Below are positions 37,883 through 46,946 of a stretch of DNA of 64,000 nt, piece after piece. Each line of letters opens with the position of its first letter. Within the stretch, counting starts at the first letter, position 1. The notes beneath the pieces are model-generated. The model saw only the letters and a program-made list of their open reading frames with translations, searched no databases and was not told the DNA's origin. Source of the stretch: Bog-473 sp963788585 (lineage in GTDB: Bacteria > Actinomycetota > Acidimicrobiia > Acidimicrobiales > RAAP-2); the NCBI GenBank assembly GCA_963788585.1, contig CAWBHA010000006.1, positions 459,062-523,061 on the forward strand, written 5' to 3'. The translations under genes and the position numbers were made by a program.

Positions 37883-39811
37883 TCAGGCCAGCTCGTAGTC
37901 GCCCAGGTCGGGCTCGCGCGTGCGGGACCAATAGGTGTGCAGGTCGAAGGGCCAGTTTTGGGTGACCCGCCCGCGGGCGTTGCGGTACCACGTCGGGACG
38001 TCGGCGACACCCCAGACCATCTTGGCGTTACCCTCCTCCATCTCGCGCCCGTAGCGCTCGTGCACGTCACGGCGGCAGACCATCGTCCGGTGACCGGACT
38101 GCAGCAGTCGGCCGATGGCCTCGACGGCGTAGCGCACCTGGCACTCGACCATGATGAGGATGCTGCCGTTGATGACCAGGTTGGTGTTCGGTCCGTAGAG
38201 CATGAAGAAGTTGGGGAACCCCGGCACGGTGATGCCCAGGTAGGCGCGGGCATCACCGTCCCATTCGTCGTTGAGCTCCACGCCACCCGCACCGAAGACC
38301 CGCATCGGTGCCACGAAGTGCGACGCAGTGAACCCGGTTCCGTAGACGAGCACGTCAGCCGGGTGCTCGGCGTCGTCGACGGTGACCACGCCCCGGGGCG
38401 TGATGCGCGCCACGGGGACGGTCACCAGATCGACGTCGGGTCGCTCCAAAGCCGCTGCCCAGCGGCCGTCGTCGCGCAGCGCGCGCTTCGCGAACGGGGG
38501 AAAGTGCGGCACCATCTTCTCGAAGAGCTCGTCGTCCTCGACCTGCGCCCGCAGGACGTCGAGCAGCATCGACCGGACGAAATCGTTGCCCTCGCTGACC
38601 GCCTCGGTGTGGGCATCCCACGCCGGGTCCACCCTCGCCGCCGCCAGGAGACCCTCGTGCATGATCCAGAACTGCCAAAGTCGGTCCCAGCGGCCGTAGT
38701 TGGGCAGGAGCCGCAGCAGGTCGTGGAACTCGGGCGGGAACGCGTCGCTGTAGTTGTCGGTCGGCAACAGCCAGGGCGGCGTGCGCTGGTACACGTCGAG
38801 GTGCGCGACCTCGCCGGCGATCGAGGGCACGAACTGTGCCGCGCTGGCCCCCGTTCCGATCACCGCGACCCGGCGGCCGGCCAGTTCCACCGACTCGTCC
38901 CACGCCGCCGAGTGGAAGGACGGGCCGGCGAACTCGTCGCGACCCGGGATGGCGGGGAACGAGGGCCGATTGAGCTGGCCCACTGCGCAGACCACGGCGT
39001 CGAAGCGCTCCGTGGCGGTGGCGCCGTCGCCTGTCCGGAGCTCGAGCTGCCACGCTCCCCGGTCGTCCTCGAAGCGCGCCTCGGTCACCTCGCAGGAGAA
39101 GCGGACGCACTCGCCCAACCCGAGTGCCTTGGCCATGTCCTGCAGGTAGGCCAGCAGGTCGGGCTGGGCCGAGAAGCGCGACGTCCAGTCGTTGCTCTGC
39201 GCGAACGAAAAGCTGTAGAGCTGGTTGGGCACGTCGACCCGGCACCCGGGGTAGACGTTCTCGAGCCAGGTGCCCCCGACCTCCGCGTTCTTCTCGAACA
39301 CGGTGACCTCGATGCCGGCCTGGCGCAACCGGTGGGCGGCCGCCAGCCCCGAGGCGCCGGCCCCGATCACCGCGCAGCGGAACTCGCCTCCGACGTCCCG
39401 TACGTGCCAGCTCGGGAGGCGCGGATCGGTGCCGGCCAGCGCCAGCTCCTCGGTGAGGAAGGCCTCCCAGTGCTCGGTCGCCGCGACACCACCCACCAGG
39501 AAGCCGAGGGCTTGCCGCAGCGCATCGGGCCCCAGCACGTGCTCGGGTGCATCGTGCGCGAGCAACGAGTCGGCCGCCAGTCGACGGGCCTCCTCCTCCT
39601 GGTCGGACGTGAGCCCACGTCCGGGCACCAGCATCTGGTTCTGGTCGGGAGCGAACTCGGGGCGCAAGAGCGACAGGTCGCCGGTGCGGTGGGCCACCGC
39701 ACACAGGAGGGGGTGCACGTCGGCCACGGCGAACGCGGCGGCCAACCGCTCGGGGTCGAGCGGGGCGCCGTGTCCGCCACCCGCGCCGGTGTCCATGTCA
39801 CCCCCACGCAT
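37883..39811 (-). CDS. Baeyer-Villiger type flavin monooxygenase (HAPMO-like)
   Basis: This intact 642-residue protein has a helical head of about 130 residues (PLDPERLAAAFAVADVHPLL), then the FAD motif CAVIGAGASGLAAAHRLRQA. The Baeyer-Villiger fingerprint FxGxxxHxxxW is FAGPSFHSAAW, and the NADPH motif is RRVAVIGTGASAAQFVPSI. The size and long head match the 4-hydroxyacetophenone monooxygenase group. It inserts oxygen beside a ketone, using NADPH and O2. With the SDR gene upstream (24-base gap), an alcohol could be oxidised to a ketone and then to an ester or lactone. The natural substrate is unknown. Confidence 0.92.
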   Translation of the reverse strand: MRGGDMDTGAGGGHGAPLDPERLAAAFAVADVHPLLCAVAHRTGDLSLLRPEFAPDQNQMLVPGRGLTSDQEEEARRLAADSLLAHDAPEHVLGPDALRQALGFLVGGVAATEHWEAFLTEELALAGTDPRLPSWHVRDVGGEFRCAVIGAGASGLAAAHRLRQAGIEVTVFEKNAEVGGTWLENVYPGCRVDVPNQLYSFSFAQSNDWTSRFSAQPDLLAYLQDMAKALGLGECVRFSCEVTEARFEDDRGAWQLELRTGDGATATERFDAVVCAVGQLNRPSFPAIPGRDEFAGPSFHSAAWDESVELAGRRVAVIGTGASAAQFVPSIAGEVAHLDVYQRTPPWLLPTDNYSDAFPPEFHDLLRLLPNYGRWDRLWQFWIMHEGLLAAARVDPAWDAHTEAVSEGNDFVRSMLLDVLRAQVEDDELFEKMVPHFPPFAKRALRDDGRWAAALERPDVDLVTVPVARITPRGVVTVDDAEHPADVLVYGTGFTASHFVAPMRVFGAGGVELNDEWDGDARAYLGITVPGFPNFFMLYGPNTNLVINGSILIMVECQVRYAVEAIGRLLQSGHRTMVCRRDVHERYGREMEEGNAKMVWGVADVPTWYRNARGRVTQNWPFDLHTYWSRTREPDLGDYELA

Positions 39812-39835
39812 GACGAGCAGCCTACGGAGGCGTGA

Positions 39836-40744
39836 TCAGCTGCGCCCCATGTGCTTGGCGAGCTCGGTCATCTGGCTGTTGACCTCGACCGTGCGGGGCA
39901 GCTTGTCCATGGCCAGGGCCAGCGTCTCCGCGGTCCACCGGTCGTCGGTGTCGACCGAGTCGGCGATCGACCAGCCGCCGTAGATCCCGACCGTTCCTCC
40001 GTAGACGCTGAAGACCTGCCCGTTGAAGGGACAGGTCTCCGAGGCGAGCACCGCCACCAGAGGCGAGACGTTCTCGGGGTCGAACACCTGGTTCTGCATG
40101 GGCTCGCCCATCCCGGGCGTCTGCAGCGTCAGACGGGTTCGTGCCACCGGCGCGATGCAATTGGCGCGCACGCCGTAACGGTGCAGCTCCATCGCGTTCA
40201 CGACGGTCATGGCGGCGATGCCCGCCTTGGCCGCCGAGTAGTTGGTCTGGCCGATGTTGCCGTGTAGGCCGGCGCCCGAGCTCGTGTTCACGACGGCCCG
40301 GTCGGTGATCGTCCCGGCCTTCGCCTGCTCGCGCCAGTAGTCGGCCGCGTGGCGCGTCATGTTGAACGTGCCCTTGAGGTGGACGGCGATGACGGCATCG
40401 AACTCTTCTTCGCTCATGGAGACGAGCATGCGGTCCCGCAGGATGCCCGCGTTGTTCACCACGACGTGGAGGTCACCGAAGCTCGAGACAGCCTGGTCCA
40501 CCATGGCCTTGGCGCCGGCGAACGAGCTCACGCTGTCGGTGTTGGCTACCGCCTGCCCGCCCGCCGCCGTGATCTCGTCGACCACCGACTGGGCGGCCGA
40601 CACGTCGGTGCCGGATCCGTCGACGGCTCCCCCGAGATCGTTGACGACGACCTTTGCGCCGAGCGACGCGAACAGGAGGGCGTGCTCACGCCCGATGCCC
40701 CGCCCGCTCCCTGTGATGATCGCGACCCTGTCCTGCAGCAGCAT
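39836..40744 (-). CDS. Short-chain dehydrogenase/reductase (hydroxysteroid dehydrogenase-like)
   Basis: This 302-residue protein starts at ATG 40744 and carries the cofactor motif IITGSGRGIGREHALLFASL, then KVVVNDLGGAVDGSGTDVSA, NNAGILRD, the catalytic Ser in VNTSSGAGLHGNIGQ and YSAAK. The GxxxGxGxxREH opening and the long NDLGG insertion are those of the group near the dehydrogenase part of peroxisomal MFE-2/17beta-HSD4 and mycobacterial steroid SDRs. It oxidises a hydroxy group using NAD(P). It sits between the ECF/DGPF pair (88-base gap) and the monooxygenase on the same strand. Confidence 0.9.
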   Translation of the reverse strand: MLLQDRVAIITGSGRGIGREHALLFASLGAKVVVNDLGGAVDGSGTDVSAAQSVVDEITAAGGQAVANTDSVSSFAGAKAMVDQAVSSFGDLHVVVNNAGILRDRMLVSMSEEEFDAVIAVHLKGTFNMTRHAADYWREQAKAGTITDRAVVNTSSGAGLHGNIGQTNYSAAKAGIAAMTVVNAMELHRYGVRANCIAPVARTRLTLQTPGMGEPMQNQVFDPENVSPLVAVLASETCPFNGQVFSVYGGTVGIYGGWSIADSVDTDDRWTAETLALAMDKLPRTVEVNSQMTELAKHMGRS

Positions 40745-40832
40745 CAGTACGTCCTCTCTCGTCGCGGACCCATCGAGCGCCACTGGCGGCGACCGGGTCC
40801 GGGCGAGACGATGGCAACGGGGTCGCGGCCTG

Positions 40833-42071
40833 TCAAACCGGCTGTTCGCCCAGCCGTCGCTCCAGGAAGCGCCGCTCGGCGTCGGTCCCGGCGAGCGCGA
40901 GCGAATCGCGGTAGGCGGCGGACGCCTCGGCGTGCCGGCCGAGCCGACGCAGCATGTCGGCCCGCGCCGCCGGCAGGAGGTGATAGCCGCGCAGCGCACC
41001 CGCGGCGTCGAGGCGGTCGACCAGGGCCAGGCCCGCCTCGGGTCCTTCGGCCAGCGAGACGGCCACGGCCCGGTTGAGCTCGATCACCGCGGAGGGCGCC
41101 ATCGTGGCCAGGGTGCCATAGAGCGCGGCGATCTCTGCCCAGTCGGTGTCCGCGGCGGTCGCCGCCTCCGCGTGCAGGGCCGCGATGGCGGCCTGGACCT
41201 GGAAGGGCCCGGGGCGGCGCAACCGCAGGGCGGCGTGGAGCACCGCGGCACCCTCAGCGATCAGCGCCGCGTCCCAGGCATGACGGTCCTGCTCGTCCAG
41301 AAGGACGAGATCGCCGGCGTCGTCGACACGCGCGGCACGCCGGGCATCGTGGAACAGCAGCAGGGCCAGCAGCCCCAGCGCCTCGGGCTCGTCCGGCATG
41401 AGCAGACAGAGGGTGCGCGTCAGACGGATCGCCTCGTCGCACAGGGCGTCGCGGATGAGGTCCTCGCCGGCCGTGGCCGCGTACCCCTCGTTGAAAAGGA
41501 GGTAGAGCACGGCCAACACCGCGCCGGTGCGGTCCGGAAGCTGGTGCGCAGGCGGGACGCGGAACGGGATGCCGGCGTTTCGGATCTTCTTCTTGGCCCG
41601 CGTCAGGCGCTGCGCCATGGTGGGTTCCGGCACGAGGAAGGCCCGGGCGATCTCCTGCGTCGTCATTCCGGCCAGCGTCCGCAGTGTGAGGGCCACCTGC
41701 GCCTCGAACGACAGCGCCGGGTGGCAGCAGGTGAACATGAGGCCCAGGCGTTCGTCGGGCACGTCGTCGGTGTCACATCCCTTGGGATCGTCGGCCGCCG
41801 TCACCGATGCCACCTCCTGGAGCTTCGCCGCGCCCAGTTGGGTCCGCCGGATGCGATCAAGGGCACGGTGGCGCGCCACCGTCGTCAGCCACGCGCCGGG
41901 ACGGCGCGGGACGCCGTCGCTGGGCCACCGTTCGGCCGCCCGCGCGAAGGCGTCCTGCGCGCACTCCTCGGCGACATCCCAGTCACCGGTGAGGCGGATC
42001 AGGGTGCCGATCACCCTGCCCCACTCCTCGTGGAACGCCTCGGTGAGGGCGGCGTCGACCTCGGCGGTCAC
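40833..42071 (-). CDS. ECF sigma factor, ECF42-like with TPR-like C-terminus
   Basis: This 412-residue protein starts at GTG 42071, which overlaps the stop of the YCII/DGPF gene (GTGA). Region 2 is HEEWGRVIGTLIRLTGDWDV, AEECAQDAFARAAERWPSDG and PRRPGAWLTTVARHRALDRI. The following FTCCHPALSFEAQVALTLRT is a hallmark of this group, and region 4 is AGMTTQEIARAFLVPEPTMA. The last 200 residues are helical (LNRAVAVSLAEGPEAGLALV). In the ECF42 group this C-terminal domain is needed for activity, and a DGPF protein, not an anti-sigma factor, is the conserved partner. Confidence 0.93.
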   Translation of the reverse strand: MTAEVDAALTEAFHEEWGRVIGTLIRLTGDWDVAEECAQDAFARAAERWPSDGVPRRPGAWLTTVARHRALDRIRRTQLGAAKLQEVASVTAADDPKGCDTDDVPDERLGLMFTCCHPALSFEAQVALTLRTLAGMTTQEIARAFLVPEPTMAQRLTRAKKKIRNAGIPFRVPPAHQLPDRTGAVLAVLYLLFNEGYAATAGEDLIRDALCDEAIRLTRTLCLLMPDEPEALGLLALLLFHDARRAARVDDAGDLVLLDEQDRHAWDAALIAEGAAVLHAALRLRRPGPFQVQAAIAALHAEAATAADTDWAEIAALYGTLATMAPSAVIELNRAVAVSLAEGPEAGLALVDRLDAAGALRGYHLLPAARADMLRRLGRHAEASAAYRDSLALAGTDAERRFLERRLGEQPV

Positions 42072-42415
42072 CGCTCCCAGATCGGGCGCACCTCGATGCT
42101 GCCGGTGCGTGCACCGGGGATCTTCGCCGCCACCTCGAGCGCATCGTCGAGGTCCTTGCAGTCGACGAGGAAGTATCCGGCCAATTGCTCCTTGGTCTCG
42201 GCGAACGGGCCATCGGTGGCCAGCACCTCGCCGTTGCGCAACCGCACCGTCGTGGCGTCCGCGCTCGGGCGCAGACGCTCCCCGCCCTGCAGGATGCCCC
42301 GTTCGGCCATCGCCTTCATCCACTCGCCGTACTCGGCGAACATGGCGTCATCCTCGGCCTCCGAGAGGCTGTTCTGGGCGGCTTCGTCGCCGGCAATCAG
42401 CAGCAGGTATCGCAT
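42068..42415 (-). CDS. YCII-related DGPF protein, partner of the ECF42-like sigma factor
   Basis: This 115-residue protein starts at the ATG behind GGAGGACAG. RYLLLIAGDEAAQNSLSEAE, then FAEYGEWMKAMAERGILQGG, and the name-giving motif in VLATDGPFAETKEQLAGYFL place it in the DGPF subgroup of the YCII family. These small dimeric proteins are found beside ECF42 sigma factors, often in several copies. They may sense or process a small molecule, but their activity is not established. It is the first gene of the set and overlaps the sigma gene by four bases. Confidence 0.92.
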   Translation of the reverse strand: MRYLLLIAGDEAAQNSLSEAEDDAMFAEYGEWMKAMAERGILQGGERLRPSADATTVRLRNGEVLATDGPFAETKEQLAGYFLVDCKDLDDALEVAAKIPGARTGSIEVRPIWER

Positions 42416-42520
42416 CTGTCCTCCAGTGTTCGGTGTGTGTTCTCGTCCCTACGACGATCGGGACGCCCCCAGATCGACACCTCCGCGCGTCTTTTCCGGT
42501 CGCCTCTAGTGTCGCAGGCC

Positions 42521-43817
42521 ATGGCGGTACCCGGCGCCCCCGAACCGGCTCCCGGCAGCGGACCCGACCCCGACCTCTTGGAGCTCCGGACCGGTGCCGT
42601 CGCCGCCGGCGGCGGGTGCGTCGCCCGGGCGCCCGACGGCCGGGTCGTCTTCGTGCGCCATTCGCTCCCGGGAGAGCGCGTGCGGGCCCGGGTCACCGCC
42701 ACGACCCGCTCGTACGCTGCGGGCCGATGCGGTCGAGGTGCTCGAACCGTCCCCGGACCGTGTCCCCACACCTTGCCCCCATGCGGGACCCGGGCGATGC
42801 GGGGGCTGCGACTTCCAGCACGTGGCCCTCCCGGCACAACGGCGCCTCAAGGCCTTCCGGGTCGCCGAGCAGCTGGAGCGTCTCGCCGGCCTGCAGCGGC
42901 ACGTCGAGGTGGAACGGGTCGAGGGGGATCGTGACGGGTTGGGCTGGCGCAGCCGCGTGCGTGTGGCGGTGGACCGCGACGGGACCGTCGGCTTCCGACG
43001 CCATCGATCGCACCAGATCGAACACGTCGACGACTGCCCGTTGGCCAGCCCGGCGGTGACGTCCACGGGCGCGCTGACGGCGCGCTGGCCGGGCGCGTCC
43101 CAGCTCGAGATCGTCACCGGTACGGTCCCCGGCGAGGCCCGGGTGACCCTGACGCCGCGCGGGCGCCGCGCCGTGGGCCCGCTGCCCGACGTCGAGGCCG
43201 GGCTGGTCGTGCGCGGCACGGCGCGTCGGGCGCCTGCCGTCGTCCACGCGACCGTGCGCGAGCGGGTCTACCGCATCTCGGCGGGCGTCTTCTGGCAGGT
43301 GCACACCGGTGCCGCCGGCGCACTCCTCGACGCGGTCCTTGCGCTCGCCGGCGACTGCCGCGCCGAGACGGTCGCCGACCTCTACGCAGGGGCCGGACTG
43401 TTCGCCGTCCCGCTGGCGCACGCAGTGGGCCCCGAAGGCACCGTGCTCGCGGTCGAGCGTGACACCCGGGCCTGCGCCGACGCGCGGCACAACGGTGCCG
43501 GCATCGCCGCCCTCGACGTCCGCCACGCCGCGGTCACCCCGCAACTGGTCACCGACGAGGTGGGCCGGCCCGACGTCATCGTCCTGGACCCCGCCCGGGA
43601 GGGGGCCGGCACCGATGTCATGGCGGCGCTGGGCGGCCATGCCTCGACGGTGCGCCGAGTGATCTACGTCTCGTGCGACCCCGCGTCGTTCGGGCGCGAC
43701 CTGCGGGTGCTCCTCGACGAAGGCTGGGACCTGACGGAGCTGCGCGCCTTCGACATCTTCCCGATGACCGAACATGTCGAGCTGGTGGCGGCCATCGACC
43801 CACCGACCTCGGCCTAG
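42521..43817 (+). CDS. TrmA/RumA family RNA uridine methyltransferase (frame change near 42719)
   Basis: About 430 residues. A TRAM-like N-terminus (LRTGAVAAGGGCVARAPDGR, FVRHSLPGERVRARVTATTR) precedes the break at about 42719, after which the frame continues LRADAVEVLEPSPDRVPTPC. The iron-sulfur cysteines are in CPHAGPGRCGGCDFQH. The SAM domain has VADLYAGAGLFAVPLAHAVG and LDPAREGAG, and the catalytic Cys is in VIYVSCDPASFGRDL. It methylates C5 of a uridine in rRNA or tRNA, but which one cannot be told. TAGTGT at 42507-42512 lies 8 bases before the ATG with no ribosome binding site. The stop shares CTAG with the CDF gene. Confidence 0.9.
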
Positions 43818-44752
43818 GGGTGACCCCCGAGCTCGTGCTCGATGTGGACGACCGACTCGAACTGCAGCGTGGAGTGCGCGACGTCGAAGTGCCCGGACAG
43901 GCACTCCTGGAGGTGGTCGAGGACACGCCCGGCCTCCCCCGTGTTCAGGCACTCGTCGGTCACCACGACATGGGCCGTGAGAATGGGGAGCGACGACGTG
44001 AGCGTCCACGCGTGCAGGTCGTGCACCGACTGCACCTCGGGCAGCTCCAGCAGGTGGCGGCGCACCTCGTCGAGGTCGATGTCCTCGGGCGTCGCCTCGA
44101 GCAGGATGTGCAGCGAGGGCCGCAACAGCTCGGCCGCCGCCTTCAGCATCAACAGGACGACGACGAGCGACGCCACCGCATCGGCCCGGTCGAAACCCCA
44201 CACCACGATGACGATCCCGGCGATCAGGGTGCCGACGAAGCCGTACAGGTCCGTGAGGATGTGCCGGAAGGCCCCTTCGACGTTGAGCGAGCGCCGATCC
44301 GCCCGCGCCATCGTCAGCGAGGCGACCACGTTGACGACGACCCCCACCCCGGCCACGAAGATGAGGACGGCGCCGTCGACGGTCGACGGGTGCAGCAGAC
44401 GGACCACCGCGTCCCACGTCACGAGGGCCGAGACGACGATGAGCGCGAGGGCGTTGGCTGCCGCAGCCAGGATCTCGGCTCGTTTCATCCCGTAGGTGTG
44501 CGACCGCGTCTCGGGGCGGGCCGCCAGATGGATGGCGACGAGCGACCCGGCGATGGCGCCGACGTCGACCAGCATGTGCCCGGCGTCGGCCAGCAGCACC
44601 AGGGAGTTCGACGCGACGGCGGCCCCGACCTCGAACACCATGAAGGCGACGAGGAGGACCAGTGACAGCATCAGGGCGCGCCGGTCGGTGTCGGCCGAGG
44701 GGTGTCCCGCCCCCCTTCCGACGTGGTCATGATCGTGGTCGTGCTCAGCCAT
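43814..44752 (-). CDS. Cation diffusion facilitator (zinc/cobalt efflux, CzcD-like)
   Basis: This 312-residue protein has a His/Asp-rich head (HDHDHDH), six membrane segments and a cytosolic ferredoxin-like tail. The transport-site residues are in LADAGHMLVDVGAIAGSL (D, H, D of helix 2) and RHILTDLYGFVGTLIAGIVI (helix 5). The tail has VHDLHAWTLTSSLPILTAHV, a metal-binding region. It pumps Zn or a similar metal out in exchange for protons. The start overlaps the ArsR-family gene by eight bases, so the two form a metal-responsive operon, and this gene is transcribed second. Confidence 0.93.
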   Translation of the reverse strand: MAEHDHDHDHVGRGAGHPSADTDRRALMLSLVLLVAFMVFEVGAAVASNSLVLLADAGHMLVDVGAIAGSLVAIHLAARPETRSHTYGMKRAEILAAAANALALIVVSALVTWDAVVRLLHPSTVDGAVLIFVAGVGVVVNVVASLTMARADRRSLNVEGAFRHILTDLYGFVGTLIAGIVIVVWGFDRADAVASLVVVLLMLKAAAELLRPSLHILLEATPEDIDLDEVRRHLLELPEVQSVHDLHAWTLTSSLPILTAHVVVTDECLNTGEAGRVLDHLQECLSGHFDVAHSTLQFESVVHIEHELGGHP

Positions 44753-45065
44753 CGGTCGCCACGTGGTCCGCGTGCGTCAGGACCTCCTCGACCAGCCGGC
44801 GGACGTGCGCGTCGTCGACCACGTAGAAGATCCGCGTCCCCTCGCGCCGGCTGCGCACCAGCCGGGCCAGGCGCAACTTGGCCAAGTGCTGCGAGACGGC
44901 GGCGGGCTGCGCCCCGACCAGCTCGGCCAGCTCGTTGACCGAGTGCTCGCCCTCGAGCAGGGCCCAGATGACCCGCAGGCGCGTCTCGTCGCCCAGGAGC
45001 TTCAGCATCCCGACGGCCGCACGGAACTCCTCCCGGGCCGGACTCTCAACTATCTGCGTAGGCAC
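44745..45065 (-). CDS. ArsR/SmtB family metal-sensing repressor
   Basis: This 106-residue protein has the winged-helix core KLLGDETRLRVIWALLEGEH, VNELAELVGAQPAAVSQHLA (recognition helix) and RSRREGTRIFYVVDDAHVRR. The C-terminal helix VEEVLTHADHVATDG has the His and Asp spacing of alpha-5 site sensors (SmtB/CzrA), which bind zinc or cobalt and then release DNA. It is the first gene of the operon with the CDF pump. The GTG start lies 6 bases after a TACGCT hexamer, and a palindrome overlaps it, so it probably represses itself and the pump. Confidence 0.92.
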   Translation of the reverse strand: MPTQIVESPAREEFRAAVGMLKLLGDETRLRVIWALLEGEHSVNELAELVGAQPAAVSQHLAKLRLARLVRSRREGTRIFYVVDDAHVRRLVEEVLTHADHVATDG

Positions 45066-45077
45066 GCAGGTAGCGTA
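45054..45077 (-). promoter_or_regulatory. Promoter -10 and palindromic operator of the arsR-CDF operon
   Basis: On the minus strand TACGCT (45072-45077) lies 6 bases before the GTG start. CTGCGT (45054-45059) and ACGCAG (45064-45069) are perfect 6-bp arms around 4 bases and cover the start codon (45063-45065). A repressor dimer bound here would cover the transcription start. The arms are shorter than the usual 12-2-12 SmtB site. Confidence 0.55.
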
Positions 45078-45138
45078 GCAGGCGGAAGCGGGGACGCTTC
45101 CGAGGTGGTCGGCCCGGGCGGCCGGGCCCGGCTCCGCT

Positions 45139-46729
45139 CTAGTGGGTGAAGGTGGACAGCGGGGGCGCCTGTACCGAGCACGGCTGCTGCACCGAACCGA
45201 GGGGCAGGGCCGCCTGCATGACCTTCTTCACGATCGGGCCGGCGATGCCGGCGCCGTCGGAATTGATGTTCTGCTTCGGCACGACGACGGCCACCGCGAT
45301 CTGCGGGTTGTTGGCCGGGGCGAAGCCGATCATCCAGTCGTGGTTGACGCCCTGCTGCGGGCCAGTCTGTGCCGTCCCCGTCTTGACCGCGGCGCACAGG
45401 TAAGACGGAAAGCCGACCTTGTCGGCGGTGCCGCTGGCGACGACACCCTCCATCAGCGCGGTGACCGCCTGCGCGGTGGCAGGGGAGGTCGCCTGGTGGA
45501 AGGGGGTGGGCGTGTAGCGCTTGACGAGCGACCCGTCCGAGCCCTGGATGGACGACATCAGATGCGGCGTCATCACCACTCCCCCGTTGGCGATCCCGGC
45601 GGCCACCATGGCGTTCTGCAGCGGGGTGTCGTCGACGACGTCCTGGCCGATCGACGCGTAGCCCTGCAGCGCCTGGGCGTTCGGCGCCAGCGTCTGCAGC
45701 GTCGACTGGATCACACCGCCGACGGGCTGCTGGCCGAGCGCCGGCAGGTCGATCGGCGGCACGGAATTGATACCGAACAGTTCCGCCTGCTGGCGCAACG
45801 TGGTCGAGCCCTCTTGGACACCGAGCTCGGCGTACCCGGGGTCACACGACTCCGGCAGCATCGACGTCATGGTCCCGCCGCACGGCACCGAGTCGCTCGG
45901 CGTACTCCCGTCGTTGCAGAGGAGCTTGTCCGAGTCGGAGAAGTTCTGGCAGGGCTGGACCGGATAGTCGAACCCCGCCAGGGAAGGCTTGAGGTTGTAG
46001 GCCGCGGCGGACGTCACCACCTTCATGGTCGACCCGGGGAAGAACGACTCCGAGGTGGCGATCGAGCGCAGCGGGAAGTAGCCCTCGCCATCGGGCGCGG
46101 TGTAGCTGAGGTAGGCCAGGTGCTCGGCCTGGAGCGAGGTGGACGCCAGCGTGTTCGGGTCGTACGTCGGGTTCGACACCATGGCGAGCACCGCGCCGGT
46201 CTTCGGATTGAGGACGACGACGGCGCCGTCGTCGTTGCCCGGCGTCTCTGTCAGCGCCTGCCACGCGGCGTTCTGCAGACTCGGCTCGATGGTCAAGGTC
46301 ACGTTGTCGGTCGTGGTCGGCAGCTTCTCGCGGAAGAGCAGCTGGGTCAGGGTCTGCGGGGCCTGCTGGTGGGCGCCGAGGTACGGGTCGTATTCGTTCT
46401 CGATGTCCGTCGAGCCGTAGTTCAGCGCCGAGTCGTACCCGGTGATGTCGGCGTACAGCGGACCCTGGGGGTACTCCCGCACGTAGGTCGTACGGGTAGT
46501 CGACCTTGTTGGTGCTTGCGGGGGTGGGGACGGACTGGGCGAGAACGGTGCCATCGGACGCGAGGATCTCGCCCCGGGCGTTGTCGAAGCGCTGGGCCGC
46601 GACGCGCGGGTTGTTCGGCGAGTCCTGCAGTTGTTTGCCCTTGACCAGCTGGATGTTGACGAGTTGCGCCACGACAAGGCCCAGGCAGACCACCATGACG
46701 ATGCCCAGCCATCGGATACGCCGCCCCAT
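45139..46729 (-). CDS. pbpA: Class B penicillin-binding protein (PbpA-like; frame change near 46495)
   Basis: About 530 residues. This membrane-anchored transpeptidase cross-links peptidoglycan. One membrane segment (GIVMVVCLGLVVAQLVNIQL) is followed by a short dimerisation domain (AQRFDNARGEILASDGTVLA). The active-site Ser is in FPGSTMKVVTSAAA (SxxK), the second motif region is LQGYASIGQ, and KTG is in AAVKTGTAQTG. The frame breaks near 46495, between TNKVDYPY and TYVREYPQGPLYADITGYDS. The size and motif spacing match mycobacterial PbpA rather than the larger FtsI. It is transcribed away from the repeat protein gene. A 14-codon frame lies immediately upstream (TGATG). No rodA gene accompanies it. 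Confidence 0.9.
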
Positions 46730-46773
46730 CAGCGCGCCAGCCGGTTCGCGAACGACCGGATCACTGCGAGCAT
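46729..46773 (-). CDS. Possible 14-codon leader frame before pbpA
   Basis: ATG 46773 opens MLAVIRSFANRLAR, whose TGA overlaps the pbpA ATG as TGATG. No ribosome binding site stands before pbpA itself, so re-initiation from this short frame is conceivable. It could also be the real N-terminus of PbpA, cut off by another one-base error. Confidence 0.25.
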   Translation of the reverse strand: MLAVIRSFANRLAR

Positions 46774-46946
46774 GGTAGGTGGCACGGTCCACGAAAGGGT
46801 GTCATCCCTGGTCGCCGGCGTTTCACGCCCGCTGCAACACCGTCGACGCCGCATCCCTCCTTGCGCATGAACAAACCGGAACGGGGTCAAGAACACCGAC
46901 CGTGTTGCCGATGGTGTGCCTGTGGGCCACCCGTGAGGAGAGTGAC

